Assembly (NCBI RefSeq): GCF_002947535.1
Contig: NZ_PUAP01000022.1
Span: 1-64,000, forward strand
DNA: 64,000 nt
Origin: Enterococcus mundtii
Lineage (GTDB): Bacteria; Bacillota; Bacilli; Lactobacillales; Enterococcaceae
Direction of reading: 5' to 3'
Part shown: positions 40,857 to 53,860 of the stretch, piece after piece
Position numbering within the stretch: the stretch's first letter is position 1
Layout: the number at the start of each line of letters is the position of its first letter
The notes under the pieces: model-generated
Databases searched by the model: none
The model's input: the letters and a program-made list of their open reading frames with translations, nothing else
What the model was told of the DNA's origin: nothing
Position numbers and translations under genes: made by a program

Positions 40857-41073
40857 AAAAAATTTGACCATATCATACGGTTTTTCACTACAGATTGAAG
40901 CAAAATTTAATATTAACATGGATAACTGCTTAAATTTAATACTAAAAAATGATGTTTTGTATCAATAGAAATATCCGAAGGAGATATTGCGTTATAAAAA
41001 AAACAACAGACTTTCAAGATAGAGAGTTAGCCGTGTTAGAGTCTTAGTATGTCTAAGAAAGGGGTTGGTTACC

Positions 41074-42246
41074 ATGGCTAGTATCAAACAACAAGAAAAC
41101 GGAAAGTGGCGTTTTCGTATTCGATATAAAGATAACGGAAAATTTAGAGAAGTTTCGAAAAGCGGGTTTAGAACAAAGAGGGATGCACAAGCTGCGGCAA
41201 ATGAACTTGAAAGACAATATAATAACGGTGTTCAGATTGGAGCTAATAACATATTGATGGCCGATTATTTGGAGGACTGGCTCGAAGTTTACAAAAAACC
41301 AAATATCAAACAATCAACTTATCTTAGGTTAGAACGTTCCATAAGACTTCATATATTACCTACGTTTGGAATGATGAGTTTAAAGGAAATAACCCGTACA
41401 GATATTGTTAAGTGGGTAAATGACCTAGATACCACAAAGCAACAAACAAGAAACACAATTCGATCAAATCTAAATGTGTTACACGATGCATTAGAGACTG
41501 CAGTCTATGAACTCAACTATCTTGAAAAAAATGTTGCCAAAAAAATAAAACTCCCCACCGCTAAAGAAGAACAGAAATTGAAATTCTATTCTAAAAATGA
41601 GCTTGCTCAAATGTTAGAATACTTATCCTCTTATAAATTAGGTAAATACGCTCATTCCATTCAATATTACGTCTTATTCTACCTGTTAGCGAGTACTGGT
41701 CTCCGATTAGGCGAAGCTTTAGCGTTAGAGTGGTCAGATATTGACGGAGATAAATTAACAGTAAACAAATCACTATCTTACGATGATCATAACAATTCAA
41801 TAATTACGCCACCTAAATCAAAAACAAGTATTCGTACGATCAAAATTGATGATCGTCTTGTTCACCTGCTAAAGAAACATAAAATAAACAAGAATGAATG
41901 TATTTTGAGGTATCGATCATACGATAGCCCAATAAATGAATCTATGGTATTTTCAAACGAAAACGGCAACTATTTACGCCATTCAGTTGTTAGAGATTTT
42001 TTCTATAAAACATGTGAACGTGCGAATGTCCCTGTACTTTCCCCTCATGCTTTGCGGCATAGCCATGCAGTTCATTTACTAGAATCCGGGGCAAACATAA
42101 AGTATGTCAGTACTCGACTTGGACACAGCACTATAAGTGTGACTGCTGACATTTATATGCACATTACAGAAAAAATCGAAGATGATTCTTTAAAACTCTA
42201 CCAAAACTATATGAACGAAAAAGGAGCACTCAAAGAGCACTCCTAA
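41074..42246 (+). CDS. int: tyrosine-recombinase integrase
   Basis: 390 aa. AP2-like N-terminal arm-binding domain ([32 protein letters not shown]), SAM-like core-binding domain (~60-165) and a catalytic domain with R ([10 protein letters not shown]), [13 protein letters not shown] and the nucleophile Tyr in TADIYMH. It integrates and excises the prophage. Start at 41074 after AAAGGGG. Its last codons form the arm of a terminator and two 11-bp direct repeats follow. Last prophage gene before sufB. Confidence 0.93.
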   Translation: MASIKQQENGKWRFRIRYKDNGKFREVSKSGFRTKRDAQAAANELERQYNNGVQIGANNILMADYLEDWLEVYKKPNIKQSTYLRLERSIRLHILPTFGMMSLKEITRTDIVKWVNDLDTTKQQTRNTIRSNLNVLHDALETAVYELNYLEKNVAKKIKLPTAKEEQKLKFYSKNELAQMLEYLSSYKLGKYAHSIQYYVLFYLLASTGLRLGEALALEWSDIDGDKLTVNKSLSYDDHNNSIITPPKSKTSIRTIKIDDRLVHLLKKHKINKNECILRYRSYDSPINESMVFSNENGNYLRHSVVRDFFYKTCERANVPVLSPHALRHSHAVHLLESGANIKYVSTRLGHSTISVTADIYMHITEKIEDDSLKLYQNYMNEKGALKEHS

Positions 42247-42254
42247 ATTTTTTT
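42215..42254. terminator. bidirectional terminator overlapping the int stop codon
   Basis: Minus strand: AGGAGTGCTC-TTT-GAGTGCTCCT, 10-bp stem with two U-G pairs, then TTTTTCG, a strong terminator for suf transcripts leaving the host operon. Plus strand: same stem with two C-A mismatches and a long T-run, a weaker int terminator. The hairpin is built from the last int codons. Confidence 0.7.
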
Positions 42255-42260
42255 ATTATT

Positions 42261-42282
42261 TTTGTGGCAAATTTGTGGCAAA
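42261..42282 (+). repeat. two tandem 11-bp direct repeats, candidate Int arm sites
   Basis: TTTGTGGCAAA twice without a gap (42261-42271, 42272-42282), 14 nt after the int stop. Adjacent direct repeats at this place are typical arm-type binding sites for tyrosine integrases with an AP2-like N-terminus. The attachment core should lie between here and the sufB stop (42332). Confidence 0.6.
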
Positions 42283-42331
42283 TGTCAATCACCTATCCCA
42301 TGAAAAGCTTTAAATCATTGGTAATTTAACC

Positions 42332-43723
42332 TTAACCAACGCTGCCTTCCATCTCATAACTAATCAACCGGTTCAACTCTACCGCATATTCCATCGGTAG
42401 TTCTTTGGTGAATGGTTCGACGAAGCCCATGACGATCATTTCTGTGGCTTCGGATTCGGTCAAGCCGCGGCTCATGAGGTAGTAGAGTTGTTCTTCTGAG
42501 ATTTTGGAGACTTTTGCTTCGTGTTCCAACGAGACTTGGCTGTTGTGGATCTCGTTGAATGGGATGGTATCAGATTTGGACCATTCGTCCATGATGATGG
42601 TATCGCATTCGATGTGAGAGATCGAGCCGGCACTGTCTTTTCCAAAGGTGACTTGGCCTCGGTAGTTTACTTCGCCGCCGTCTTTTGAAATTGATTTTGA
42701 GACGATCGAGCTTGAAGTGTTTGGTGCATTGTGGATCATTTTTGCGCCTGTGTCTTGGATTTGGTTGGCTCCGGCAAATGCAATGGATAGCATGGTGCCT
42801 CGTGCGCCTCGTCCGTCTAAGTAGACACTTGGGTATTTCATGGTTGTTTTGGCTCCTAAGTTGCCGTCGATCCATTCAACGGTTGCGCCTTCGTAGGCTT
42901 TTGCTCGTTTGGTTACAAGGTTATAGACGTTGTCGGACCAGTTTTGGATCGTTGTATAGCGGCAGTAGCCGTCTTTGCGGGTAAAGATTTCCACGATTGC
43001 TGCGTGTAGGCTGTTGGTTGAATAGGTTGGTGCAGTACAGCCTTCGACATAGTGGATGCTTGCGCCTTCGTCCACGATGATCAACGTACGTTCGAATTGG
43101 CCGGTGTTTTCGGCATTGATTCGGAAGTAGGTTTGTAATGGGACATCGACTTTGACGCCTTTTGGTACATAGATAAATGTACCCCCAGACCAAACGGCTG
43201 AGTTTAGTGCGGCTAGTTTGTTATCTGTTGGTGGCACGAGTTTTGAAAAGTATTCTTTGAATAGTTCAGGATACTCTTTCAATGCAGAATCTGTGTCGGT
43301 AAAGACGATGCCGAGTTTTTCGAATTCATCTTTCATATTGTGGTATACGACTTCTGATTCATATTGGGCAGAAGCGCCGGCTAAATAAGCACGTTCGGCT
43401 TCTGGAATACCGATTCGTTCAAAGGTTTCTTTGATTTTTTCTGGTACGTCATCCCAATCGCGAGCAGGTCGGTCACTTGGTTTTTGGTAGTATTTGATGG
43501 CATTGAAATCAATGTCAGATAAGTCAGGTCCCCAGTCTTGCATGGGCATTTTGTTGAATGCTTCCAGGGATTTCAAACGGAACTCCAACATCCATTCTGG
43601 TTCTTCTTTGATTCGTGACATTTCCCGAACGACTTCTTCGGTCAAGCCTTCTCCTGTACTAAAAACGGGTTCCACGTCGTCGTGGAAGCCAAATTTATAT
43701 TCTTCTAATTCTGGTACGCCCAT
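42332..43723 (-). CDS. sufB: Fe-S cluster scaffold protein SufB
   Basis: 463 aa. Scaffold component of the SufBCD complex that builds Fe-S clusters and passes them to apoproteins. Clear family sequence ([52 protein letters not shown]). Start at 43723 after GGAGTG, as in orthologues; an ATG at 43750 is inside sufU. Last gene of sufCDSUB, and intact although the prophage lies 85 bp downstream. Confidence 0.95.
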   Translation of the reverse strand: MGVPELEEYKFGFHDDVEPVFSTGEGLTEEVVREMSRIKEEPEWMLEFRLKSLEAFNKMPMQDWGPDLSDIDFNAIKYYQKPSDRPARDWDDVPEKIKETFERIGIPEAERAYLAGASAQYESEVVYHNMKDEFEKLGIVFTDTDSALKEYPELFKEYFSKLVPPTDNKLAALNSAVWSGGTFIYVPKGVKVDVPLQTYFRINAENTGQFERTLIIVDEGASIHYVEGCTAPTYSTNSLHAAIVEIFTRKDGYCRYTTIQNWSDNVYNLVTKRAKAYEGATVEWIDGNLGAKTTMKYPSVYLDGRGARGTMLSIAFAGANQIQDTGAKMIHNAPNTSSSIVSKSISKDGGEVNYRGQVTFGKDSAGSISHIECDTIIMDEWSKSDTIPFNEIHNSQVSLEHEAKVSKISEEQLYYLMSRGLTESEATEMIVMGFVEPFTKELPMEYAVELNRLISYEMEGSVG

Positions 43724-43727
43724 TTGC

Positions 43728-46706
<2,979 letters not shown>

Positions 46707-46720
46707 AGATGTGCTCCTCC

Positions 46721-47494
46721 TTACGCTTCTTCTTCTTTGTAGTCGATTCCTAATTCTTTACTGATGCCTGCATATCCTTCGGCTTCTAGGCGTTTTGCTA
46801 GATCTGCACTCCCAGTCATCACGACACGACCTTCCATCATGATGTGGACTACGTCAGGTGTGATGTAGTTCAACAAGCGTTGGTAGTGAGTGATGATCAA
46901 GGCACCAAAGTTGTCGCCGCGCATTTCGTTCACGCCTTTTGCCACGACTTTCAGTGCATCGATATCTAAACCAGAATCGATTTCATCTAAAATCGCAAAA
47001 GTTGGTTCTAACATCAAGAGTTGTAAGATCTCATTACGTTTTTTCTCTCCACCAGAAAAGCCTTCGTTCAAATAACGTTCAGCCATTTCTTCTGGCATAT
47101 TCAAGAGTCCCATCTTTTCATCTAACTTTTTCAAGAATGACATGACAGAAATCTTGTCGTCTTCCGGACGTGTCGCATTGATAGCTGCACGCATAAATTC
47201 GGCATTCGTGATTCCTGGAATCTCACTTGGGTATTGCATGGCTAAAAACAGACCTAAACGCGCACGTTCATCTACTTCTAGCTCTAACACATTTTGCCCA
47301 TCAAAAAGGATTTCTCCTTCAGTTACTTCGTAATTCGGATTTCCCATAATTGCAGCAGACAAGGTCGATTTACCTGTTCCGTTTGGTCCCATGATGGCAT
47401 GGATTTCTCCTGTTTTCATTGTTAAATTCACGCCTTTAAGGATTTTCTTGTCCTCAATCGACACATGTAGGTTTTTTATTTCTAAGACAGACAT
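46721..47494 (-). CDS. sufC: Fe-S assembly ATPase SufC
   Basis: 257 aa ABC-type ATPase. Walker A GPNGTGKST, signature FSGGEKKRNE, Walker B FAILDEIDSGLD. Start at 47494 after GGAGGGG. First gene of the suf operon. Confidence 0.95.
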   Translation of the reverse strand: MSVLEIKNLHVSIEDKKILKGVNLTMKTGEIHAIMGPNGTGKSTLSAAIMGNPNYEVTEGEILFDGQNVLELEVDERARLGLFLAMQYPSEIPGITNAEFMRAAINATRPEDDKISVMSFLKKLDEKMGLLNMPEEMAERYLNEGFSGGEKKRNEILQLLMLEPTFAILDEIDSGLDIDALKVVAKGVNEMRGDNFGALIITHYQRLLNYITPDVVHIMMEGRVVMTGSADLAKRLEAEGYAGISKELGIDYKEEEA

Positions 47495-47529
47495 GTAGTT
47501 CCCCTCCATATTCTGATTCGTTCTCACTC

Positions 47530-47558
47530 ATTTTAGACTAATTGAGAATGAAGCGCAA
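47530..47558 (-). promoter_or_regulatory. probable suf operon promoter
   Basis: Minus strand TTGCGC, 17-bp spacer, TAAAAT, ~28 nt before the sufC ribosome site. The -35 is a 4/6 match. No clear regulator site was identified. Confidence 0.45.
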
Positions 47559-47666
47559 CGCCTCAACCAGTTAAAAATGTCATAATTTTGATTTATTTCA
47601 AATAAAACATCATTTTCAATTGATAATCTTTATAAACTGAATAAAATAATTTTTGTTCGTTTTTTC

Positions 47667-47699
47667 TCAAAAAAAGTCTGGGAACGATTCCCAGACTTT
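47667..47699 (-). terminator. terminator of metNIQ
   Basis: 12-bp perfect stem AAAGTCTGGGAA / TTCCCAGACTTT with a 3-nt loop and TTTT on the minus strand, 8 nt after the metQ stop. Confidence 0.9.
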
Positions 47700-47706
47700 A
47701 CAGATT

Positions 47707-48555
47707 TTATTTTGCATCCGCATCAACAGATTTCACGGAGCCTTCCCATTGTTCTTCGATCCATTGACGAACATCTTCTTGATGCAAGACTTCGATCAAT
47801 TTTTTGATCTTGTCGCTGTCTTCGTCACCTTTACGTGTGGCAATGATGTTGACATATGGTGAGTTGTCTTTTTCTAATAATACCGCATCTTCTAATGGAT
47901 TCAATCCAGCGCCGTAAGCAAAGTTGGCATTGATAGCCACTAGATCGCCTTCGTCATTTTGGTAAGTAGAAGCCAATAATGCTGGATCGATTGTGTGATT
48001 GAACTTCAAGTTTTTAGGATTTTCATCAATATCATCAAATGTGGCTGTTTCTAAATCCACACCGTCTTTGACTGTCACTAATCCAGCGTCTTTCAAGATC
48101 GTGATGATCCGTCCCCAGTCAGATTCTGAATTTGAAGTAATGATCGTTGCGCCATCTTCTAATTCAGAGATGTCTTTGATTTTTTGTGAATACAAGCCCA
48201 TTGGTTCGATGTGGACAGCACCGGCATTGACAAAATCATAGCCTTTTTCGTCGATTTCTTTGTTCAAGTAAGGAATGTGTTGGAAATAGTTCGCATCAAT
48301 GTCGCCTTCTGATAATGCTTGGTTTGGCAAGACATAATCGTCAAATTTGACGATTTCCAAATCAATGCCTTCGTCTTTCAAAAGAGGCTTCACATGTTCT
48401 AAGATTTCCGCATGTGGCGTTGGTGATGCGCCGATTTTCAAGGTTGTATCGTCTGATGCGTTTGATGAGTCACTACTACTTCCGCCGTTTCCACATGCGG
48501 CTAATCCAACTGTCAGTAAAAGCGTTGCTGCAAATCCAAAAATTTTCTTTTTCAT
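47707..48555 (-). CDS. metQ: methionine ABC transporter substrate-binding lipoprotein
   Basis: 282 aa. Signal peptide with lipobox LAAC (Cys21), followed by the NLPA/MetQ fold (GASPTPHAEILEHVKPLLKDEGIDLEIVKF). Binds methionine outside the membrane and delivers it to MetI/MetN. Downstream of the Met T-box. Confidence 0.92.
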   Translation of the reverse strand: MKKKIFGFAATLLLTVGLAACGNGGSSSDSSNASDDTTLKIGASPTPHAEILEHVKPLLKDEGIDLEIVKFDDYVLPNQALSEGDIDANYFQHIPYLNKEIDEKGYDFVNAGAVHIEPMGLYSQKIKDISELEDGATIITSNSESDWGRIITILKDAGLVTVKDGVDLETATFDDIDENPKNLKFNHTIDPALLASTYQNDEGDLVAINANFAYGAGLNPLEDAVLLEKDNSPYVNIIATRKGDEDSDKIKKLIEVLHQEDVRQWIEEQWEGSVKSVDADAK

Positions 48556-48578
48556 ATCCTATATCCTCCTATTTCCTA

Positions 48579-49265
48579 CTATCTTTTATCTGTTTTCTTC
48601 GTTAAGAAATCCCCGATTCCTTGAACAATAAATACGATGACTAAAATAATCAAAGTAGCGACAAAAGTCACTGTTAAATTACCACGTTGATAGCCTTCTT
48701 GCCAAGCCAAGCCACCTAGACCGCCGGCACCGATTGCTCCTGCCATGGCAGTAAAACCGATCATCGAGATCGTTGTTACAGTCAAACCTGAGATCAAAGC
48801 TGGGACACTTTCAGGGATCAAGACTTTCCAAATGATTTCCCAATAGCTAGCGCCCATCGCATCTGCGGCTTCTAAGACCCCAGGGCTGACTTCGCGAAAC
48901 GCGATTTCTACAAGTCGAGCGTAAAAAGGAGCAGCGGACAACACGAGAGCTGGAATCGCTGCTTGTGCGCCTAACATCGTTCCCACGATTGCTTTGGTAA
49001 AGGGAATGATCAAGACCATCAAGATCATGAATGGTGTCGATCGGAAAATATTACTAATGATCGAAACGATGCCGTAAATGATCCGCGCATACGGTTTGTT
49101 TTTGCGACCGATCGAGTAAAGGATCAAACCAAGGATCAAACCGATGATGGTTACTAAGACCATGGAGATCAACGTCATGTATAACGTGTCCATGATGGCT
49201 TGTTGCATCGTCTCCATGTTGATTTGGCTGAAATCAAGGTAGGTTTCTGCGAAGCTTTTATCCAT
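48579..49265 (-). CDS. metI: methionine ABC transporter permease
   Basis: 228 aa with five hydrophobic segments and the EAA-type loop (EAADAMGASYWEIIWKVLIPES). Forms the channel for methionine. Overlaps metN by 8 nt. Confidence 0.92.
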   Translation of the reverse strand: MDKSFAETYLDFSQINMETMQQAIMDTLYMTLISMVLVTIIGLILGLILYSIGRKNKPYARIIYGIVSIISNIFRSTPFMILMVLIIPFTKAIVGTMLGAQAAIPALVLSAAPFYARLVEIAFREVSPGVLEAADAMGASYWEIIWKVLIPESVPALISGLTVTTISMIGFTAMAGAIGAGGLGGLAWQEGYQRGNLTVTFVATLIILVIVFIVQGIGDFLTKKTDKR

Positions 49266-50292
49266 GATGGATCACCTCCACTCCGACGCCTTGCTCTTTG
49301 ATGAAGTTTTCTGCTTGGTCCAATTCGTTTTCCTCTCCGATCATCAAGGTAGTCAGCGAACCAAACGAGCCTTCTTTGGTTTGCTTGATTTTCCCATATA
49401 CGACATTGATATCCACATTGTAACGACGAATGGCTTGAGAAATCACTGGTTCATTGGCATTCGTTTCATTGAAGGTCAATGTCACTAAGCGACCATCTGG
49501 ATTTTCTTTGATCAACTCTGCCAATAATTCAGTGGATTCAGCTTCTGGTTCGATATCTTGTTGGACGAAGCGTTTCGTGACTTCTTGTTGTGGATTGCGA
49601 AAAACGGTCAACGCATCGCCTTCTTCCACGACTTGCCCACGTTCCATCACTGCCACTTTGTTACAGATTTTACGGATAACGTTCATTTCATGTGTGATTA
49701 AAACGATCGTCAAGTTCAATTTTTTGTTGATTGCCAATAATAGATCTAAGACCTCTTCCGTCGTTTGTGGGTCCAATGCACTTGTCGCTTCATCGCAAAG
49801 GAGGATTTCTGGCTCATTGGCTAACGCACGAGCAATCCCGACTCTTTGCTTTTGTCCACCAGATAATTGGGACGGATAAGCTTGTCCTCGTCCTTCCAAA
49901 CCGACTAAACGGAGCAATTCTTCTGCTCTTTCTTTACGTTGTTGTTTCGGTACACCGGCTAATTCCAAAGGTAGTTGGATATTTTCTAGTACGGTACGTG
50001 ACCATAATAGATTGAAATGTTGAAAAATCATGCCGATTTTTTTTCGAAAAACTCGTAATTCTTTATTTTTTAATTTAGTAATGTCTTGGTCGTTGACAAT
50101 TACTTGACCATCTGTAGGTAACTCCAAGCCGTTCAACAAACGAACTAACGTACTCTTACCAGCACCGGAATAACCGACGATGCCGTAAATGTCGCCTTGT
50201 TCCACTTGTAGTGAAACGTCGTTGATAGCGTGGATCGTCCCATGTTTTCCGCCAAATGTTTTCTTGACATTCGTCAATTGGATCAATGACAT
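49258..50292 (-). CDS. metN: methionine ABC transporter ATP-binding protein
   Basis: 344 aa. Walker A GYSGAGKST, signature LSGGQKQRVG, Walker B ILLCDEATSALD, and a C-terminal NIL/ACT-like regulatory domain (~265-344) that senses methionine. ATG at 50292; a GTG three codons upstream is possible. Confidence 0.93.
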   Translation of the reverse strand: MSLIQLTNVKKTFGGKHGTIHAINDVSLQVEQGDIYGIVGYSGAGKSTLVRLLNGLELPTDGQVIVNDQDITKLKNKELRVFRKKIGMIFQHFNLLWSRTVLENIQLPLELAGVPKQQRKERAEELLRLVGLEGRGQAYPSQLSGGQKQRVGIARALANEPEILLCDEATSALDPQTTEEVLDLLLAINKKLNLTIVLITHEMNVIRKICNKVAVMERGQVVEEGDALTVFRNPQQEVTKRFVQQDIEPEAESTELLAELIKENPDGRLVTLTFNETNANEPVISQAIRRYNVDINVVYGKIKQTKEGSFGSLTTLMIGEENELDQAENFIKEQGVGVEVIHHG

Positions 50293-50331
50293 ATCGTTCA
50301 CATCTTTCTTTACTTATTTTCTCTTAGACAA

Positions 50332-50617
50332 CAAAAAAACTTTCGTCCTTTGCGTTTAGCAAAAGGACGAAAGTTTAGACTTCCGTGTGACCACCTTGAT
50401 TCGCTGCTATTTCACAATAACAACCTCGTTCAGTACTTGACGCTAGTCGCATACTGCTGTGCTATAACGGGCACTCCCGTAGTCAGTTTGCTTGCGCTCA
50501 CTCACTCTGCTCTAAGACCATCTTCCATCTCATTTCCGTTACCCTTTCACAGCAAACCGGGCTCTCTTGAAACATCTGTGACATGTACTCTTCTTATCAA
50601 AGCTTTCAATATGATTG
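50332..50617 (-). promoter_or_regulatory. methionine T-box riboswitch upstream of metNIQ
   Basis: ~285-nt leader. It contains the AGAGAG motif, a specifier region GAAATGA with ATG (Met) at 50531-50533, a T-box sequence (AAGGTGGTCACACGG, 50383-50397) that binds the uncharged tRNA acceptor end, and a strong terminator (50332-50375; stem AAACTTTCGTCCTTT with its complement, then TTTTTTT). Uncharged tRNA-Met would favour the antiterminator and switch transport on. Confidence 0.88.
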
Positions 50618-50623
50618 TTTATG

Positions 50624-50652
50624 ATTATAGCAGTTACAAGAATCAGTGTCAA
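50624..50652 (-). promoter_or_regulatory. consensus promoter of the T-box-metNIQ unit
   Basis: Minus strand TTGACA, 17-bp spacer, TATAAT: a full consensus sigma-A promoter just before the T-box leader. Confidence 0.88.
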
Positions 50653-50676
50653 ACGTTTATTTGAACATGGTGTTTC

Positions 50677-51015
50677 TTAAAGTGCGTCGAATTCTGCAGC
50701 ATCGACATCTTTAAAACTCAACAACCACGCAGTCATTTCATCTTCATCGTTCAAAACAGCGATATTCTCACTGATTTTTTCATTCACAGATGAGACTGTT
50801 CCAGATAATGGGCTTGCAAATTCAGTGACTGCTTTTTCTGCTTCTACTTCAACTAGTGCATCGCCTGCTTGATACGCTTTACCGATTTTTGGTAAGTTGG
50901 CAAACGTGATCTCACCTAGATCTTCTTGCGCTTCTTTTGTCAAACCTACACAGTATTCTTTTCCATTAAATAAAATCCAAAGGTTATCTTTCTTCTTTAA
51001 GTGTTTCCCAGCCAT
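50677..51015 (-). CDS. GcvH-like lipoyl domain protein
   Basis: 112 aa. GDALVEVEAEKAVTEFASPLSGTV carries the lipoyl-lysine motif of glycine cleavage H proteins. Without other gcv genes nearby it is probably a lipoate carrier (GcvH/GcvH-L type) rather than a glycine cleavage subunit. The ATG at 51015 overlaps the stop of the ArsC-like gene. Confidence 0.82.
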   Translation of the reverse strand: MAGKHLKKKDNLWILFNGKEYCVGLTKEAQEDLGEITFANLPKIGKAYQAGDALVEVEAEKAVTEFASPLSGTVSSVNEKISENIAVLNDEDEMTAWLLSFKDVDAAEFDAL

Positions 51016-51016
51016 T

Positions 51017-51373
51017 TTAATTGAATGCTCCTTCGTATATTTTTTCATTAAAACCGATTGTGACCAGTTGATTGTCTTTGACGATCAATGGTCGTTTGAT
51101 CAACATGCCGTCCGTAGATAACAGCTGACTTGCTTCTGTGAGGGATAATTCATCGATTTGATCTTTTAGACCAAGTTCACGATATTTCATCCCGCTTGTA
51201 TTAAAGACACGGCGAAGCGGCACATCGGAATGCTTCAACCATGATTCGATCGTTTCTGCCGTAGGCGTATCTTTGACCATATCGACCGCTTGATACGTTA
51301 CTTGATGATTGTCGAGCCAAGCCTTGGCTTTTCGACAAGTAGAACACTTTGGGTACTCATAAAAAGTAAACAA
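51017..51373 (-). CDS. ArsC/Spx-family protein
   Basis: 118 aa. YEYPKCSTCRKAKAWLD holds the CxxC of the ArsC/Spx/YusI family. Residues for arsenate reduction are not fully present, so it is more likely a YusI/Spx-like redox or regulatory protein. Overlaps gcvH-like gene and follows rodA-like gene by 6 nt. Confidence 0.78.
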   Translation of the reverse strand: MFTFYEYPKCSTCRKAKAWLDNHQVTYQAVDMVKDTPTAETIESWLKHSDVPLRRVFNTSGMKYRELGLKDQIDELSLTEASQLLSTDGMLIKRPLIVKDNQLVTIGFNEKIYEGAFN

Positions 51374-51379
51374 CTTGCG

Positions 51380-52567
51380 TTACCTCCTAGAATTTTTTAC
51401 CGGTGCTTCATTTTGATAACGCATAGATAAGATCAATCCGATCCCAATCATATTCCCTAAGATCGATGAACCCCCTTGACTGATAAACGGCAATGGAATC
51501 CCAGTTAATGGAAGTAAGCCGATATTTGCGCCAATGTTTTCAAAGACATGGAATAAGAGCATCATGATCAACCCACTTGCGATATAGGCATAAAACTCAT
51601 TGTTCGTATCGAAGCAGACACGTATCATACGATAAATCAATACAAAATACAAGAAAATGACAAATGCGCCACCAATAAAGCCAAAATTCTCTCCGATGAC
51701 AGTGAATATCATATCTGATTCTCGGACTGGCACGTAAATGTTGCTGACGTTAAAGCCTTTTCCGAACATCCCACCTGTTCCGATTGCTAAAATCCCTTGG
51801 GCGGGTTGGAAACTAAAGCCCGACGTATCATGAAATGGATCGAGCCAAGAATCGATTCGGGCAAATTGGTAAGATTTGAAACCAACAGTATACAGGAATT
51901 CTCTTCCTGATTCTGTGGTCACAAGGAAAATCGTTCCTGCACCCACAATAAATGCTAAAGCAAAGATCGGGCCAATGATTTTCCAAGAAATCCCTGACAT
52001 CAAAAAGACGCCACCAAAGATCGCCAGAAAGACGAGCATCGTCCCAAAGTCTTTTTGCGCCATGACTAACGCAATCACAGGAATCGAAATGATCAACATC
52101 TTTGCAATCAGCCAAAAATCAGATTTGATTGTTCGAACTTTGACTTGCGTATTGTGCTTCGTTACGATCAACGCCAGCATCAAAATATAAGCGATCTTCA
52201 TCAGCTCGGCTGGTTGGAACGTGACACTTCCAAAGCGGAACCAGTTTTTTGAACCGGTACTTGCCGCCAGATTCTGGTCGTAAAATCGTAAGAGCAACCC
52301 CATGACAAGTAATCCTAGTCCATAGAGATAAGGCGTCAATTTCCAGATCCATTTCGAATTGATCCGCATGACGATTGCAATCGCTACTGCTCCCACAAGG
52401 TACCAAATGATCTGCATCCCGACACCTCTTGTCACAGAAGGACCGTTTGGATCATGTGTCAATGCAACATATAAGGATAAAATCCCAATCAAACATAATA
52501 AAAATACTGGTAGAATGACTCCGTAATCGATGCGGTTATCATTCGAAGTTTTTATTTTTTTTTCCAT
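51380..52567 (-). CDS. rodA: FtsW/RodA/SpoVE-family protein, probably RodA
   Basis: 395 aa with ten hydrophobic segments. Family motifs: NWFRFGSVTFQPAELMKIAYI, QKDFGTMLVFLAIFGGV and GGSSILGNMIGIGLI. SEDS peptidoglycan glycosyltransferase for wall elongation. A -10 TATAAT lies ~40 nt before the start (52600s). Confidence 0.85.
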   Translation of the reverse strand: MEKKIKTSNDNRIDYGVILPVFLLCLIGILSLYVALTHDPNGPSVTRGVGMQIIWYLVGAVAIAIVMRINSKWIWKLTPYLYGLGLLVMGLLLRFYDQNLAASTGSKNWFRFGSVTFQPAELMKIAYILMLALIVTKHNTQVKVRTIKSDFWLIAKMLIISIPVIALVMAQKDFGTMLVFLAIFGGVFLMSGISWKIIGPIFALAFIVGAGTIFLVTTESGREFLYTVGFKSYQFARIDSWLDPFHDTSGFSFQPAQGILAIGTGGMFGKGFNVSNIYVPVRESDMIFTVIGENFGFIGGAFVIFLYFVLIYRMIRVCFDTNNEFYAYIASGLIMMLLFHVFENIGANIGLLPLTGIPLPFISQGGSSILGNMIGIGLILSMRYQNEAPVKNSRR

Positions 52568-52754
52568 TTTTCATCCCTTTTCCTAAAAACCATACTGCCC
52601 TATATTATAGCTGTCTCCTTCTATAAATGAAAGCCAAAGCAAATGAGATTTGAGAAAAATTAATCTTATTCATTTCTCTTTATCCTTTCTTAAGATAAAA
52701 ACGAAAAAAACGCTTATTCAAGGGAGAAGTTCTATTGATTCTGTCTGATATTTT

Positions 52755-53576
52755 TTAATTTCTCTTTTCCTTTTTATAGAAATCCAAGATCTCATTTCCT
52801 ACTTCTAATAACCGTTCAGAGGTCAAATGGGTCCGTTGGATCAAATAGAACTGACGAGATTCAGCTAAAGGTTCAACGTGTATCCCTTTTGGTACTGCAC
52901 GTTTGGATAATATGGATCGGCCGATTCCTTCTTTCAACATCGCCACAATGACCTCATTACTTTTTACAAGCATTTTCTTCCCTTGGATATTCTTTTCTTC
53001 AAAATAACGTTGCGTGTAATGGAACACGCCTGAAGAAGATTCCCTGACTAGCCATAGCTCACTCTTAGGATCACCTGCAACGACCAACGCATCTTCAAGT
53101 AAAGAAAAGCGTTGTACGCCGGTTGTTTCTAAAGGTTTTTCGATAAAACCAAAATCAGCTTCATGTTTTGCCACTTGCTCCAAACTTTCATGAGAATTCG
53201 CAAAAGCAATCGAAAACTTGATTTTTGGAAAACGCACGATCAACTCTTTCATCAATTGAGGCAATAAATACACAGCAAATGTATGGGAAGCGACGATCCG
53301 GCACACTTCTTCTTCATTTTTTTCATCCGCTAATTGTTGTTGTGTTGTTTCCCATTCTTCTAATAAAACCAATGTTCGTTCATAAAGTAAATCCGCTTGT
53401 TTTGTCGGCTTCATCTCTTGTCGTCCATTGCGTTGGAAAAGTTCCACCCCAAGATCCCGCTCCAATTGTTTGATTTGATTGGACACCGCAGGTTGAGACA
53501 AATAGAGTAATTCAGCGGTTCGCGAAAAATTTCTTGTTTCATAAACGACACGAAAGGTTGTTAATAACTTAAACAT
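52755..53576 (-). CDS. LysR-type transcriptional regulator
   Basis: 273 aa. N-terminal HTH (FSRTAELLYLSQPAVSNQIKQLERDLGVELFQR) and a LysR substrate domain. Divergent from a TDT transporter and a YeiH transporter, which it presumably controls. AT-rich symmetric sites (ACTAT repeats, 53602-53621) lie between. Effector unknown; YeiH neighbours suggest sulfur metabolism. Confidence 0.88.
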   Translation of the reverse strand: MFKLLTTFRVVYETRNFSRTAELLYLSQPAVSNQIKQLERDLGVELFQRNGRQEMKPTKQADLLYERTLVLLEEWETTQQQLADEKNEEEVCRIVASHTFAVYLLPQLMKELIVRFPKIKFSIAFANSHESLEQVAKHEADFGFIEKPLETTGVQRFSLLEDALVVAGDPKSELWLVRESSSGVFHYTQRYFEEKNIQGKKMLVKSNEVIVAMLKEGIGRSILSKRAVPKGIHVEPLAESRQFYLIQRTHLTSERLLEVGNEILDFYKKEKRN

Positions 53577-53647
53577 CTAACCACTTCCATTATCTTTTTT
53601 TATAGTAACTATAATAACTATTTGATTTAAATATATCAAAAAGACTT

Positions 53648-53860
53648 TATAATGAAAAGTGTAAGGAACAGGTTGTGGACCTTCAGTTACACACACCTCA
53701 CAACCTTCCAGACAGCTTACTGCAACGATAAGGAGAAGCATCCATGCGATTTGTTTTTTCCCATTGAAAAACTTTACTATTCTTCGTAACAAGCAGTTTT
53801 CATCGTTGGCTACTTATCGTTGCAACGAGCCTGTCCTTCATTATCAATAAAAAGGAGAGT
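53648..53860 (+). promoter_or_regulatory. structured ~200-nt leader with a 7-codon uORF before the TDT transporter
   Basis: TATAAT at 53648-53653 starts a leader that contains GGTTGTG/C ACAACC (53671-53677 with 53699-53705), an 11-bp perfect stem GCAACGATAAG/CTTATCGTTGC (53722-53732 with 53813-53823), and a short uORF MRFVFSH (ATG near 53743) with AAGGAG inside the 5' stem arm. It ends before the AAAGGAGAG ribosome site of the transporter. A leader-peptide attenuator or an unrecognised riboswitch are both possible. Confidence 0.5.

Noticed and set aside
53577-53792. 71-codon minus-strand ORF upstream of the LysR gene
   Set aside because: It is the antisense of the structured leader of the TDT gene and lacks a convincing ribosome site.
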